Source of the DNA: Geminicoccaceae bacterium
Lineage (GTDB): Bacteria > Pseudomonadota > Alphaproteobacteria > Geminicoccales > Geminicoccaceae
Direction of reading: 5' to 3'
Assembly: GCA_028285265.1 (NCBI GenBank)
Contig: JANQPX010000030.1
Coordinates: 1 to 64,000, forward strand
Length of the DNA: 64,000 bases
Shown here: positions 47,198-57,177 of the stretch, one piece after another
How the letters are laid out: each line of letters begins with the position of its first letter
How positions within the stretch are numbered: position 1 is the stretch's first letter
Translations under genes and position numbers: made by a program
Notes under the pieces: model-generated
What the model was told of the DNA's origin: nothing
What the model saw: the letters and a program-made list of their open reading frames with translations, nothing else
The model's database searches: none

Positions 47198-50100
47198 TTG
47201 ACCATCCATGCAGCGCTTCACCATCGGACAAACTACGACTATGACCGTCTGGTCTCTCTTGGCCCGCAGATCATCCGCCTTCGGCCCGCACCCCATGCGC
47301 GGACCACCATTTTGAGCTATGCGCTGAAGATCGAGCCAGCGCCGCATTTCATCAATTGGCAGCAAGATCCTTTCGGTAACTTTCTTGCACGCGTTGTCTT
47401 TCCGGATCCGGTCTCACACTTTCACGTCGATGTCGACTTGGTCGCCGATATGGCGGTGCAAAACCCTTTCGACTTCTTCTTGGAACCAGAGGCGGACACA
47501 TTCCCTTTCTCCTATGATCACGACCTGAAGAGCGACCTCAAGGCGTATCTCGAGCCGCTGGCTGCTGGACCAAAGCTTCAGGCTTGGCTTTCAAGCGTGT
47601 CGCTTGAGCCTATGCGTACCGTCGACTTTCTCGTCGCGCTCAATGCGAGACTTCAAAACGAAGTTGCTTATCTGATCCGCATGGAGCCCGGCGTGCAGAC
47701 GCCCGAAGAGACGCTGACACTTGGCAAGGGGTCTTGTCGCGACAGCGGCTGGCTTCTTGTTCAGATCTTACGCCATCTCGGTCTCGCGGCGCGCTTCGTC
47801 TCTGGCTATCTCATTCAACTCAAACCCGACGTCAAAGCTCTGGATGGTCCATCTGGCCCCGAGAAAGACTTTACGGACCTTCATGCTTGGGCCGAAGTCT
47901 ATCTTCCCGGTGCGGGCTGGGTCGGCCTTGATCCGACATCTGGCCTCTTTGCCGGTGAAGGACACATCCCACTTGCGGCAACGCCTGAGCCAAGAAGTGC
48001 AGCGCCGATCACGGGGATGGTCGGGGCCGCCGAGGTGGATTTCCATGTCGATATGTCGGTGCAGCGGCTTCTGGAAACGCCGCGAGTCACCAAACCCTAC
48101 AGCGAAGAGCAATGGGCGGCGATTGATTCCTTTGGTGACATGGTCGATCGCAAGCTCGTGGATCACGATGTACGTCTCACCATGGGCGGTGAGCCAACCT
48201 TTATCGCAATTGATGACCCAGACGGCGATGAGTGGAATACGGCGGCCGTTGGCCCGACCAAGCGGGGGCTTGCCGATCAGCTCATCCGTCGGCTGCAAAA
48301 GCGCTTTGCACCTGACGGTTTGCTGCACTATGGCCAAGGCAAGTGGTATCCCGGCGAGCAGCTGCCGCGCTGGACGTTTTCTCTTTATTGGCGTCGGGAC
48401 GGGAAGCCGATATGGAGGCAACCTTCGCTCATCGCCGATGAGACGAGCAAGTATGACGCGACCATTGATCAGGCAGAAGCGTTGAGCCGGACGATTGCGA
48501 CAACGTTGGGATTGGACCCCGAGTCGCCTCAAGCATCCTATGATGATCCATGGCATTTCATCGGCAGGGAACGATCGCTGCCCGAGAACGTCGATCCCTT
48601 TGATTCAAAACTTGACGATCCGCTTGAGCGATCGCGTCTTGCCCGCGTGTTTGATCGTGGGCTTGGCAACCCCGTTAGCTTTGTCCTGCCGGTTCAGCGT
48701 TGGCAAGCCAAGGCACTTAAGGGGTGGAGGACGTCACCTTGGACCACCCGTTCAGGTCGCATCTTGCTAACACCAGGTGATTCGCCGGCAGGGCTTCGTC
48801 TGCCGCTTGGCTCTCTTCCCTATATCGCGCCTGGTGACTACCCCTATATCATCCCAACCGACCCGTTCGCCGAAAGAAGCGATCTGCCGGATCCCGATGA
48901 GATCGGTCAAGCCTATCGCCGCGATGACCGAAGCGGTCAGGCGCGTCGGCAGTTGGTCACCGCACAAGTCGCTGATGATGCCGGTGGCGCTATACGCACC
49001 GCTTTGGTGGTCGAGCCGAGGGACGGCAAACTCTGCGTCTTCATGCCGCCCACGGAAACTGTGGAAGACTATCTTGAGCTGCTTACGGCCATTGAGACCA
49101 GCGCGTTGGAGCTCGGGCTCAAGATCCATATCGAAGGCTATACGCCGCCCGCCGATCCGCGCCTGAACGTGATCAAAGTCGCGCCCGACCCCGGTGTCAT
49201 CGAAGTCAACATCCACCCCGCCCGTAGCTGGGCCGAGACGAAGCGCATCACTCAGGCGATCTATGAGGAGGCGCATCTCTCACGGCTAGGCACTGAAAAG
49301 TTCATGCTCGACGGTCGCCATACGGGGACCGGCGGCGGCAATCATGTAGTCGTGGGCGGGGCGAGCGCTCCTGATAGTCCCTTCTTGAGACGACCGGATC
49401 TTCTGAAGAGCCTGATCCTCTATTGGCAGCATCACCCGTCGCTGTCCTACCTTTTCTCAGGGTTGTTTATTGGTCCGACCAGCCAAGCCCCTAGGATTGA
49501 CGAAGCCCGGCATGATGCGCTTCAAGAGCTCGAACTCGCGTTTCATGAGATCCCAACACCGCCACGCGAACATCTTCAAAGCCCTGTCCAAGGCCATCCG
49601 TCGCCACCGCCGCCATGGCTGGTCGATCGCGTGTTCAGGCATTTGTTGGTCGACGTCACCGGCAACACGCATCGTGCCGAGATTTGCATCGACAAGCTCT
49701 ACTCGCCGGATGGACCCACCGGACGGCTTGGCTTGGTTGAGTTCCGCGCGTTTGAGATGCCGCCGCATGCTGAGATGAGCCTGACACAGCAGCTCTTGCT
49801 TCGCGCCCTGATCGCACGGTTTTGGCAAACACCCTATGAGGGAGACTTCATCAGATGGGGTACGTCCCTTCATGATCGCTTCATGCTGCCACACTATGTC
49901 TGGCAAGACCTTGTTGACGTGATCGATGATATGGACCGCCATGGATTCCGTCTTGATAGATCTTGGTTCGCACCGCATTTCGAATTCCGATTTCCTGAAT
50001 ATGGAACGGTCACCTTTGGCGATGTCGAGATTGAGATCCGTCAGGCTTTGGAGCCTTGGCACGTCCTCGGCGAAGAGGGGGCTGTCGGCGGCACCGTGCG

Positions 50101-50539
50101 TTTTGTCGACTCATCAGTCGAACGGGTTCAGGTCAAGGCATCTGGCTTGACCGATCAACGCTACATCGTCGCCTGCAACGGCCGCCAGGTACCCCTCAAA
50201 TCAACGGGTCGACAAAGTGAAGCGGTCGCTGGTGTACGATTCCGCGCGTGGCATCCTCCGTCCTGTCTGCACCCGACGATCGGTGTGAACACGCCGCTAG
50301 TTTTTGATCTCTATGACCGCTGGAGTGGGCGTGCTGTCGCAGGCTGTACCTATCATGCCGCCCATCCCGGTGGACGGAATTTTGAACATTTTCCCGTTAA
50401 TGCCTATGAGGCGGAAAGTCGACGTCTTGCCCGATTTTTTAAGATCGGTCACCAGTCTGGGACGTATGCTGAGCCTGTTGATCAGTCCAGAGATGAATCG
50501 CCTTTGACTTTAGATTTACGATGGGGGGATCTAAACTGA
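47198..50539 (+). CDS. Transglutaminase-like protease with DUF2126 domain
   Basis: The 1113-residue protein joins an N-terminal Bact_transglu_N region (ALHHRTNYDYDRLVSLGPQI), a transglutaminase-like core with the complete triad C180 (GKGSCRDSGW), H229 (DLHAWAEVYL) and D245 (LDPTSG), and a long DUF2126 region (about 300-1113) of unknown fold with DVRLTMGGEPTFIA and MLDGRHTGTGGGNHVV. It is the typical COG4196 type. Such proteins are predicted peptidases or amidases and usually stand beside ATP-grasp/alpha-E genes. TTG 47198 is chosen because GGAGG stands eight bases upstream; ATG 47159 would precede that site. Confidence 0.88.
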   Translation: MTIHAALHHRTNYDYDRLVSLGPQIIRLRPAPHARTTILSYALKIEPAPHFINWQQDPFGNFLARVVFPDPVSHFHVDVDLVADMAVQNPFDFFLEPEADTFPFSYDHDLKSDLKAYLEPLAAGPKLQAWLSSVSLEPMRTVDFLVALNARLQNEVAYLIRMEPGVQTPEETLTLGKGSCRDSGWLLVQILRHLGLAARFVSGYLIQLKPDVKALDGPSGPEKDFTDLHAWAEVYLPGAGWVGLDPTSGLFAGEGHIPLAATPEPRSAAPITGMVGAAEVDFHVDMSVQRLLETPRVTKPYSEEQWAAIDSFGDMVDRKLVDHDVRLTMGGEPTFIAIDDPDGDEWNTAAVGPTKRGLADQLIRRLQKRFAPDGLLHYGQGKWYPGEQLPRWTFSLYWRRDGKPIWRQPSLIADETSKYDATIDQAEALSRTIATTLGLDPESPQASYDDPWHFIGRERSLPENVDPFDSKLDDPLERSRLARVFDRGLGNPVSFVLPVQRWQAKALKGWRTSPWTTRSGRILLTPGDSPAGLRLPLGSLPYIAPGDYPYIIPTDPFAERSDLPDPDEIGQAYRRDDRSGQARRQLVTAQVADDAGGAIRTALVVEPRDGKLCVFMPPTETVEDYLELLTAIETSALELGLKIHIEGYTPPADPRLNVIKVAPDPGVIEVNIHPARSWAETKRITQAIYEEAHLSRLGTEKFMLDGRHTGTGGGNHVVVGGASAPDSPFLRRPDLLKSLILYWQHHPSLSYLFSGLFIGPTSQAPRIDEARHDALQELELAFHEIPTPPREHLQSPVQGHPSPPPPWLVDRVFRHLLVDVTGNTHRAEICIDKLYSPDGPTGRLGLVEFRAFEMPPHAEMSLTQQLLLRALIARFWQTPYEGDFIRWGTSLHDRFMLPHYVWQDLVDVIDDMDRHGFRLDRSWFAPHFEFRFPEYGTVTFGDVEIEIRQALEPWHVLGEEGAVGGTVRFVDSSVERVQVKASGLTDQRYIVACNGRQVPLKSTGRQSEAVAGVRFRAWHPPSCLHPTIGVNTPLVFDLYDRWSGRAVAGCTYHAAHPGGRNFEHFPVNAYEAESRRLARFFKIGHQSGTYAEPVDQSRDESPLTLDLRWGDLN

Positions 50540-50576
50540 CGGTCTGTGGTTTTCGCTCAGAGTTGAACGATGATGG

Positions 50577-53174
50577 ATGATATCGTTGGCCCAGTCGATC
50601 GACGCTTCCTTCAAAACACGCCTTGAAGCGGCAAGTCGCTTGCATAAAGACTATCAGGGCGGAGGCGGTGTGTATGACGAGATGGTGGACGGTCAGGGCC
50701 GCATCCGATCGCATTGGCAAACGTTTCTTGCCGGTCTTGCGACCATGTCCGATGCCGAGATTGCGAACGCTTGGGCATCCGCAGATCGTCTGGTTCGGGA
50801 CTATGGCATCACCTATAACGCCCACGGCGACCCAAGCGGTGAGGATCGCCCATGGCGTCTCGACCCGATCCCGCTGATTATACCTGCCGACGAATGGCGG
50901 GCGTTGGAAAGAGGACTCATTCAGCGCGCCAGGTTGTTGAACGCTGTTCTTGCCGACCTCTACGGCGAGCAGCGTCTCTTGACCGATGGTGTGATTCCGC
51001 CGGCATTGGTCTTCGGTAATGATCAGTTTATCAGACCGGTACGCGGCATTGCCTTGCCGAACGACCTTTACCTCCACTTCCTTGCTATCGATCTCGCACG
51101 GGGACCAGACGGGCGTTGGTGGGCGTTGAGTGATCGTACCCAGGCGCCAATCGGCGCGGGCTATACCTTGGAGAACCGCGTCATCATGGCGCGAACGCTG
51201 CCAGATCTTTTCAAGGATTGCCGGGTGGAGCGGCTTGCTGCCTTCTTCCAGTCGTTGCGCGATGAATTGATCAAAAGCATTCGGAATGACGATCCAAAGC
51301 TTGTGATCCATTCGCCAGGGCCGACCGCCGAGACCTATTTCGAGCATGCCTATCTCGCTCGCTATCTCGGCGTTCCCCTGGTCCAAGCGGCCGATCTCAC
51401 CGTGCGCGACCGACGGGTGTTTATGAAAACACTCTCAGGCCTCCAGCCCGTGCACATGATCTGGCGCCGTGTCGAGTCGCATCAATATGATCCGTTGACT
51501 CTTCAATCCGATGGCCTGAACGGCATCCCGGGTATCATTGAAGCCTTGCGCGCCGGTCATGTCAGTATCGTGAATGCCTTGGGTAGTGGCTTGGTCGAGT
51601 CGGATGCGTTGATGCACTTTCTCCCCAAGTTGGCTCAGGAGCTGCTTGGCGAGGACTTGCTGCTGCCGCAGATCGCAAGCTGGTGGTGTGGTGACGACGA
51701 TGGCAAAGCCTTTGTTCAGGAGCATATGGAACGGCTCGTTATCCGCCCGACATTCGTGTCACGATCGATCATGCAGGGGACACCGCGACACACCATTGGT
51801 GCGCAGCTAGATCGCTCGTCGCGAGCTGCGCTTTCGGCAAAGATCGAGCGCAGCGGCGATGACTATGTCGGCCAGGAACTCGCCACCCTTTCGACAGCAC
51901 CGAGCTGGCAGGATGGGCGGTTGCAGCCCCGGCCGGTTGGCCTTCGCGTCTATCTCGCTGCGTCAGGTGACAGCTATCGCGTCATGCCCGGTGGTCTCAC
52001 GCGTACATCGGAGCATACGGATAGCGAAGCCGCCTTCATGCATCAGGGTGAGGCGAGCAAGGATAGTTGGGTGCTTGCCGATCGGCCGCTCAGCAGCTTT
52101 TCGCGTCTTGGCCAAGTCGAACAACGGCAAGTGCCGAAGCGTGGTGGTCAGGATATTGCGAGCCGAACAGCCGACAATCTCTTTTGGTTTGGGCGCTATG
52201 CAGAACGCATGGAAGGCGGGCTTCGCTTACTACGTGCGTTCCTCCTGCGGGTGATCGGCGATGATGTCGGCGAAGATGCGATGGTCCGAGCCACCCTTCT
52301 TGATCTGATGGTCGAGCGGGGATACCTCGCGAAGACGACGGCGAAGCAAGTCGGAAGCCGCTTCGGTGACATGAGCGAACGTGGTCTGTCGTTTCTTGTG
52401 TTTGATCCCGACGCCATTAACGGTATCGGCAATCTTGCAGACAGCCTCAAGCGGACGGCAGGATCGGTGCGCGAGCGTTTGTCGAGTGACAGCTGGCGCA
52501 TCTTGCAGGAACTGCAATCTAATATTGAGGCTTATCGCACTACAACCGGTCGCGATATCGACGCCAATCTGCATTTATTCAACCAATTCTTACGCATGCT
52601 TGCGGCGCTTTCGGGCATGCAAATGGAAAATATGACCCGTGGTTTCGGTTGGCGCCTTTTTGATATGGGACGACGGCTGGAGCGTGGCGTTCTGACCGCG
52701 AAGCTCATCGAAGGCTTTGCTGGCCGACATACGGATGTCGAACCCTTGATCTTGAATGTGCTGCTGCAACTCGCTGATAGCGGTATCACCTATCAGACCC
52801 GCTACACAGCTGAACCAAGTGCGCTTTTGGTGATTGATCTCCTTTTGCTCGATGAAACCAATCCGCGCTCGGTTGTCTTTCAGCTGAATTGCCTGAGTGA
52901 GCATCTGGAAGCTCTGCCGCGCGCTGCCGAACAGGCCGGGTTGAGCGATGAACAACAGCAGCTCAGTCGTATCAAGGCCAAGATTGATCTCGCTGATTTG
53001 AAAACGCTGTCGCAGTCAACCAATCAGCGGCGAGAACGCCAGGCCTTGATTGAGATCATGGCGGCGATTGACCAGGAACTCGGCGAGATCTCCGATACGG
53101 TGGCGAGACGCTATTTCAGCCACGCTGAACCGCTCGGCCGATCAGGTCCGATCTGGCTTGGCTCTGGCCTGTAG
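50577..53174 (+). CDS. Circularly permuted ATP-grasp/alpha-E fusion protein
   Basis: An 865-residue fusion. Residues about 30-500 form a circularly permuted ATP-grasp domain (COG2308 type: YGITYNAHGDPSGEDRPWRL, WWALSDRTQAPIGAGYTLENR, TYFEHAYLARYLGVPLVQ, and RPTFVSRS). Residues about 525-855 form an all-helical alpha-E domain (RTADNLFWFGRYAERMEGGL). ATP-grasp enzymes of this type are predicted to form amide bonds with acyl-phosphate intermediates. In the second locus here the same two domains are separate proteins. The gene follows the DUF2126 gene after 37 bases and precedes a second transglutaminase gene by 47 bases. Confidence 0.88.
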   Translation: MISLAQSIDASFKTRLEAASRLHKDYQGGGGVYDEMVDGQGRIRSHWQTFLAGLATMSDAEIANAWASADRLVRDYGITYNAHGDPSGEDRPWRLDPIPLIIPADEWRALERGLIQRARLLNAVLADLYGEQRLLTDGVIPPALVFGNDQFIRPVRGIALPNDLYLHFLAIDLARGPDGRWWALSDRTQAPIGAGYTLENRVIMARTLPDLFKDCRVERLAAFFQSLRDELIKSIRNDDPKLVIHSPGPTAETYFEHAYLARYLGVPLVQAADLTVRDRRVFMKTLSGLQPVHMIWRRVESHQYDPLTLQSDGLNGIPGIIEALRAGHVSIVNALGSGLVESDALMHFLPKLAQELLGEDLLLPQIASWWCGDDDGKAFVQEHMERLVIRPTFVSRSIMQGTPRHTIGAQLDRSSRAALSAKIERSGDDYVGQELATLSTAPSWQDGRLQPRPVGLRVYLAASGDSYRVMPGGLTRTSEHTDSEAAFMHQGEASKDSWVLADRPLSSFSRLGQVEQRQVPKRGGQDIASRTADNLFWFGRYAERMEGGLRLLRAFLLRVIGDDVGEDAMVRATLLDLMVERGYLAKTTAKQVGSRFGDMSERGLSFLVFDPDAINGIGNLADSLKRTAGSVRERLSSDSWRILQELQSNIEAYRTTTGRDIDANLHLFNQFLRMLAALSGMQMENMTRGFGWRLFDMGRRLERGVLTAKLIEGFAGRHTDVEPLILNVLLQLADSGITYQTRYTAEPSALLVIDLLLLDETNPRSVVFQLNCLSEHLEALPRAAEQAGLSDEQQQLSRIKAKIDLADLKTLSQSTNQRRERQALIEIMAAIDQELGEISDTVARRYFSHAEPLGRSGPIWLGSGL

Positions 53175-53221
53175 CGTATCAGCGATCAGCTAAGATCTGC
53201 AGTGATACAAAGAGGAATGTC

Positions 53222-54106
53222 TTGCGATACGATATCAGCCATGTGACAGGGTTCTTTTACAGCCAGCCAGTCTCGATTTCCCATCATCTGTTGCACCTGT
53301 CGCCACGCATTGCTGCACATCAAACCAATCATCGAAGTAGCCTTGTGATCGATCCGGCGCCGGCGGTGAATGAGCCTGGTACCGATTATTTCGGCAATCC
53401 GACCAGCTTTATCATCGTGCAAACACTCCACGAGACGCTCGAGATCAAAGCCAGAAGCGTGATCGATGTGCAAACCAACGAAACGCCTGAACCCGATAGC
53501 ACGCTTCGTTGGGATCACGTGGCGGCGAAGGTTAAGGCAGATAGCAGCAGGCCCATGCTGGACATTGCCCAGTACCTGTTCACGTCACCTTTCACCAAGG
53601 CTGGCGATGAGGTTGAAGCTTATGCACGGCACTCATTCACACCAGGGCGTCCGGTGCTGGAGGCTACCCTTGAGCTCACCAGCCGTATCTTCCAAGACTT
53701 CACCTATGACGGCAGTGCTACAGACGTCTCGACCCCTGTTGACGAGGTCATGCGTCTGAAGCGCGGCGTTTGCCAGGATTTTGCACATCTTCAAATTGCG
53801 TGCTTGCGCAAGCTCGGTCTGCCGGCGCGTTATGTGAGCGGCTATCTCCTGACCCACCCTCCCGACGGCCAAGAAAAGCTGGTTGGCGCCGATGCATCCC
53901 ATGCTTGGCTCTCAATCTGGATTCCGGATCATGGATGGGTCGATCTCGATCCCACAAACGACCTCATTCCCACCAATGAGCACATCACGCTCGCCTGGGG
54001 GAGAGACTATGGTGATGTGAGCCCGGTCACCGGCGTTATGGTTGGAGGTGGTGCCCATGAGGTCAAGGTGTCAGTTGACGTCCGTCCATTGGAGGCCGGG
54101 GTTTGA
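53222..54106 (+). CDS. Transglutaminase-like family protein
   Basis: A 294-residue COG1305-type protein with the N-terminal Bact_transglu_N part (YDISHVTGFFYSQPVSISHH) and a core with the triad C184 (RGVCQDFAHLQ), H227 (DASHAWLSIW) and D243 (LDPTND). It lacks a signal peptide and is presumably cytoplasmic. As the third gene of the cluster it may hydrolyse or transfer amide bonds made by the ATP-grasp partner. TTG 53222 follows AGAGGA. Confidence 0.87.
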   Translation: MRYDISHVTGFFYSQPVSISHHLLHLSPRIAAHQTNHRSSLVIDPAPAVNEPGTDYFGNPTSFIIVQTLHETLEIKARSVIDVQTNETPEPDSTLRWDHVAAKVKADSSRPMLDIAQYLFTSPFTKAGDEVEAYARHSFTPGRPVLEATLELTSRIFQDFTYDGSATDVSTPVDEVMRLKRGVCQDFAHLQIACLRKLGLPARYVSGYLLTHPPDGQEKLVGADASHAWLSIWIPDHGWVDLDPTNDLIPTNEHITLAWGRDYGDVSPVTGVMVGGGAHEVKVSVDVRPLEAGV

Positions 54107-54225
54107 AGCGCATCGACATCATGATCGGGGGCTGGCAGAGCTGACGGCGTTCTGATGCGAGGTCAAGATCTGGGACGCCGTCCTGACGATCAGCAGGTCA
54201 CCTAGTGAACTCCGCATGAGGACGG
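54107..54225. other. Convergent intergenic gap
   Basis: GACGGCGT (54143-54150) and ACGCCGTC (54175-54182) could form a stem with a 24-base loop, between the convergent plus-strand and minus-strand gene sets. There is no U tract, so a terminator function is doubtful. Confidence 0.3.
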
Positions 54226-55209
54226 TCAGTTTTGGCCTTGGGCTTGCGCTTGTGATGACTCCTGATCGAAATAAGCCTCGGCCATCTCCTTGCCCAGCGC
54301 GATGAGCGCAACCTGGATATCGTCCAGATATTCGTGGACGCCGCGGTCGATTGCATCATTGACCGCAACCGCGACCTGGCGTTCCAATTTATCGAGCGAC
54401 TGCGGACAAAAAGTCGTGCCCTCGAGGGCAGGATTGTCGATCAGTTCATTGACGAGCTTTCGAATTTCGCGGACGCAGCTTTTGAGCGAGCGGGAGAATC
54501 CAGGGTTAAACAAAAGGAAGCCGGCAACCAATGCCGGTGTCATGCCACTTGGGTGAGTTCGTCTAAAGGCTTGATAGGCAGCCACGGATCGCAACATCGC
54601 ATTCCACTGACTGACGTCCACCGGCGAGCCAATGTCAGAGGGCTTGGGCAGCAGGCGATGATACTTAATGTCGACCAATCTGGTCAGCTGATCCGCGCGT
54701 TCAAGTTGTTTCCCGATTAAATAGAAACCGAGCGCTTGGTCCCGAAACATCGTGCCTTCGACGATGCCCGTATGCAGTTGGCATTTCTGGGTGATTTCGC
54801 CACAGAGCTTGGACAGATTGCGGAGATCATAGTCCCGTTGCTTCAGACCTTCGAGCCATCGGTAGAACACATTGAGCTGAGTCCAGAGCTCAATACTAAC
54901 GAGATGGCGGAGGCTGCGAGCATTCTCTCTCGCTGCGCGGATGGATTCGATAATCGAGTTCGGGTTGTTTCGATCGACGATATAGAAATGCACAACGGTC
55001 TTGGCGTTGGCCTCATCGTGCTTTTTGAAGAAAGCCTCGTCGTCAGCGTGCAACTGCACAATCGGCAGCCAGTCTTGAACACCGGTTCGATCGCGAGCGA
55101 AGGTTTCGTTGACGTCCAGGATTCGTGCTAAGTTTTCGGCACGCTCAACGTAGCGCGCCATCCAAAAATGACTTTCGGCAAACCGGGAGAGAAGGCTTTG
55201 ACTACTCAA
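54226..55209 (-). CDS. Alpha-E domain protein
   Basis: A 327-residue all-helical protein (COG2307, alpha-E family): SLLSRFAESHFWMARYVERA, SIIESIRAARENARSLRHLV, GYLLF-like GFLLFNPGFSRSLKSC, and a Gln-rich end. The family occurs beside or fused to circularly permuted ATP-grasp domains; its role is unknown. TTG 55209 overlaps the end of the ATP-grasp gene by eight bases, implying translational coupling. Confidence 0.85.
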   Translation of the reverse strand: MSSQSLLSRFAESHFWMARYVERAENLARILDVNETFARDRTGVQDWLPIVQLHADDEAFFKKHDEANAKTVVHFYIVDRNNPNSIIESIRAARENARSLRHLVSIELWTQLNVFYRWLEGLKQRDYDLRNLSKLCGEITQKCQLHTGIVEGTMFRDQALGFYLIGKQLERADQLTRLVDIKYHRLLPKPSDIGSPVDVSQWNAMLRSVAAYQAFRRTHPSGMTPALVAGFLLFNPGFSRSLKSCVREIRKLVNELIDNPALEGTTFCPQSLDKLERQVAVAVNDAIDRGVHEYLDDIQVALIALGKEMAEAYFDQESSQAQAQGQN

Positions 55210-56662
55210 GAACCCAGGTATCCTTGGTACCGCCGCCTTGAGAGGAATTCACCACGAGCGATCCTCGTTTGAGAGCGACCCGGGTGAGCCCACCGGGTAG
55301 GACCCAAGTACTAGAGCCCGTGATCAAAAAGGGCCTTAGGTCGACATGTCTCGGCCTGACGCCTGTGTTGACTAAGGTCGGGCAGACGGAGAGCCCGATG
55401 GTCGGTTGACTGATGAAATTCGCTGGTTTGGCGATGAGCTGTTTTCGGCAAGCCTCAAGCTCTTCCGCACTGGATTTTGGCCCAACGGTAATGCCGTAAC
55501 CGCCGGACTCGCCGACCGGCTTGACCACCAGGTCCTTCAGGTGATCGAGTGTAAAGGCGAGTGCATCCTTTTCCCGACATATGTTTGTCTCGACATTGGG
55601 AATGATGGGATCCTGGTCGAGATAGTATTTGATAATTCGCGGCATATAGGCATAGACGGCCTTATCATCGGCCACGCCTGTGCCGACCGCGTTAGCAAGG
55701 GCGACGCGGCCCTTCTTATAGGCGCGCATCAAACCCGGCACACCCAAAAGGCTACTTGGCTCGAAGGCTTCAGGGTCGAGAAAGTCGTCATTGATCCGCC
55801 GATAGATGACATCGACGCGTTTTCGTCCAGCTGTGGTCTTCATCAAGACCTGATCGTCCTCAACGATGAGGTCACGACCTTCGACCAGCGGAACCCCCAT
55901 CTCACGTGCGAGAAAAACATGTTCAAAATAGGCAGCGTTGAAGGCGCCTGGTGATAAAAGGACGATCTGCGGATCATCAATGCCATTTGGGGCGATTTCC
56001 GCCATCGCGTCCCTCAATTGAAGGCCGTAATTCGAGACCGGTCGAATGCCGATTCCTTCGACAAGGTCAGGGAAGGCGCGAAACATTAAATGGCGATTCT
56101 CGACGACATAGGAGACGCCGGAAGGCGTTCGTCCATTGTCTTCAAGCACCCGGAACTGGCCCTCCTGATCTCGGATGATATCGACGCCGCAGATATGGAT
56201 GTACGTGCCATGTTTGAGATCGACACCTTCCATTTCAGGTCGGTAATGCTCATTTTGCAGAACCAACTCGGCAGGAACCACATCGTCCTTCAGGATCTTT
56301 CGATGATGATAGATGTCATCGAGAAAGAGGTTCATCGCGGTTAAGCGTTGAACCAACCCCTCTTCCAACACGGCCCATTCGTTTGCTGAGATGACGCGTG
56401 GCAGCACGTCGAATGGTAGGATACGATCGATTGCATCTCGTTGAGAATAGACGGTAAAGGTGATGCCGAGATTGTAAAGCTCACGCTCGGTGTCTGCAGC
56501 GCGTCGCTGCATCTCCTTGAGCCTTTGCCGATCGATACGCCGCCGAAGCGTATCAGTATGCGGCAGGCCCGCACCTCCCTTTCCGAGCAGTTCGCAATAA
56601 AACCCCTCTGGATCGTAATCAGAAAGCAGACCCGGCCGCTCCGCTGCTCGAACCCCCGACAT
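55202..56662 (-). CDS. Circularly permuted ATP-grasp protein
   Basis: A 486-residue COG2308 protein with the same layout as the first half of the fusion at 50577: RILPFDVLPRVISANEWAVL, VLEDNGRTPSGVSYVVENR, YFEHVFLAREMGVPLVEGRD, LDHLKDLVVKPVGESGGYGI and TRVALKRGSLVVNSSQGGGT. It should be an ATP-dependent amide or ester ligase. ATG 56662 follows AAGGG; an in-frame extension to 56743 would add a hydrophobic tail not typical of the family. The gene is the second of two ATP-grasp genes in the region. Confidence 0.88.
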   Translation of the reverse strand: MSGVRAAERPGLLSDYDPEGFYCELLGKGGAGLPHTDTLRRRIDRQRLKEMQRRAADTERELYNLGITFTVYSQRDAIDRILPFDVLPRVISANEWAVLEEGLVQRLTAMNLFLDDIYHHRKILKDDVVPAELVLQNEHYRPEMEGVDLKHGTYIHICGVDIIRDQEGQFRVLEDNGRTPSGVSYVVENRHLMFRAFPDLVEGIGIRPVSNYGLQLRDAMAEIAPNGIDDPQIVLLSPGAFNAAYFEHVFLAREMGVPLVEGRDLIVEDDQVLMKTTAGRKRVDVIYRRINDDFLDPEAFEPSSLLGVPGLMRAYKKGRVALANAVGTGVADDKAVYAYMPRIIKYYLDQDPIIPNVETNICREKDALAFTLDHLKDLVVKPVGESGGYGITVGPKSSAEELEACRKQLIAKPANFISQPTIGLSVCPTLVNTGVRPRHVDLRPFLITGSSTWVLPGGLTRVALKRGSLVVNSSQGGGTKDTWVLE

Positions 56663-57177
56663 TGTGCACTGCCCTTTTGGAATACGCTTCAAACGTAACA
56701 GCAGCAGCCCTCCGACGCCAAGGGCAAACAGTGTACATTTCAAGGAGGTCTTCGCTGTTGGGATTATGAAGGTGCTGTCACGGGACCAGCAAGCTGTTAA
56801 CCGAAATAGGAGATCCCTAAGTGTCCAGCAGCGTGGATGAGCTCCCGTAGCTCAGGACACATTATGTCATCGTTCTGATAACGGGAATTGGGGGGGCTTT
56901 GATATGAAGTCGCTATTGGTCGTTCGTCTGCCTGGGCATCCACTCTGAAAGATGAGTCGACGGGCGTTTCCAAAGAGTCCGTGTAAATGATCTGGATGTT
57001 TACGGCACCTGTAGCAAAGCGACATCTTTGGCTATGCTTCAGTCAATTCTTGGGTGAATTTTTGTAAAATGCAGTTGATTGCTGCCACCAAACCCGGTAA
57101 ATCCTGCGAAAAATCACTGCTGGTAGGTTGTGATTAACAATATGAGATCTTTGATCAGCGTTCCTTAAGGAAGAATT
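56663..57177. other. Divergent intergenic region
   Basis: No large gene. A 15-codon frame (56904-56948) follows a run of Gs and could encode a leader peptide, but nothing proves it. The region must hold promoters for both the ATP-grasp/alpha-E pair and the SxtJ-like operon. Its centre (about 57040-57170) is AT-richer than the flanks. Confidence 0.4.
57075..57103 (+). promoter_or_regulatory. Candidate promoter of the SxtJ-carbamoyltransferase operon
   Basis: TTGATT (57075-57080) and TAAATC (57098-57103) are 17 bases apart, about 75 bases before the GTG start. Both are imperfect, so this is a suggestion from pattern alone. Confidence 0.25.

Noticed and set aside
54143..54182. Shared terminator between the two convergent ligase sets
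   Set aside because: The stem has a large loop and no U tract on either strand, so it is recorded only as an intergenic stem.
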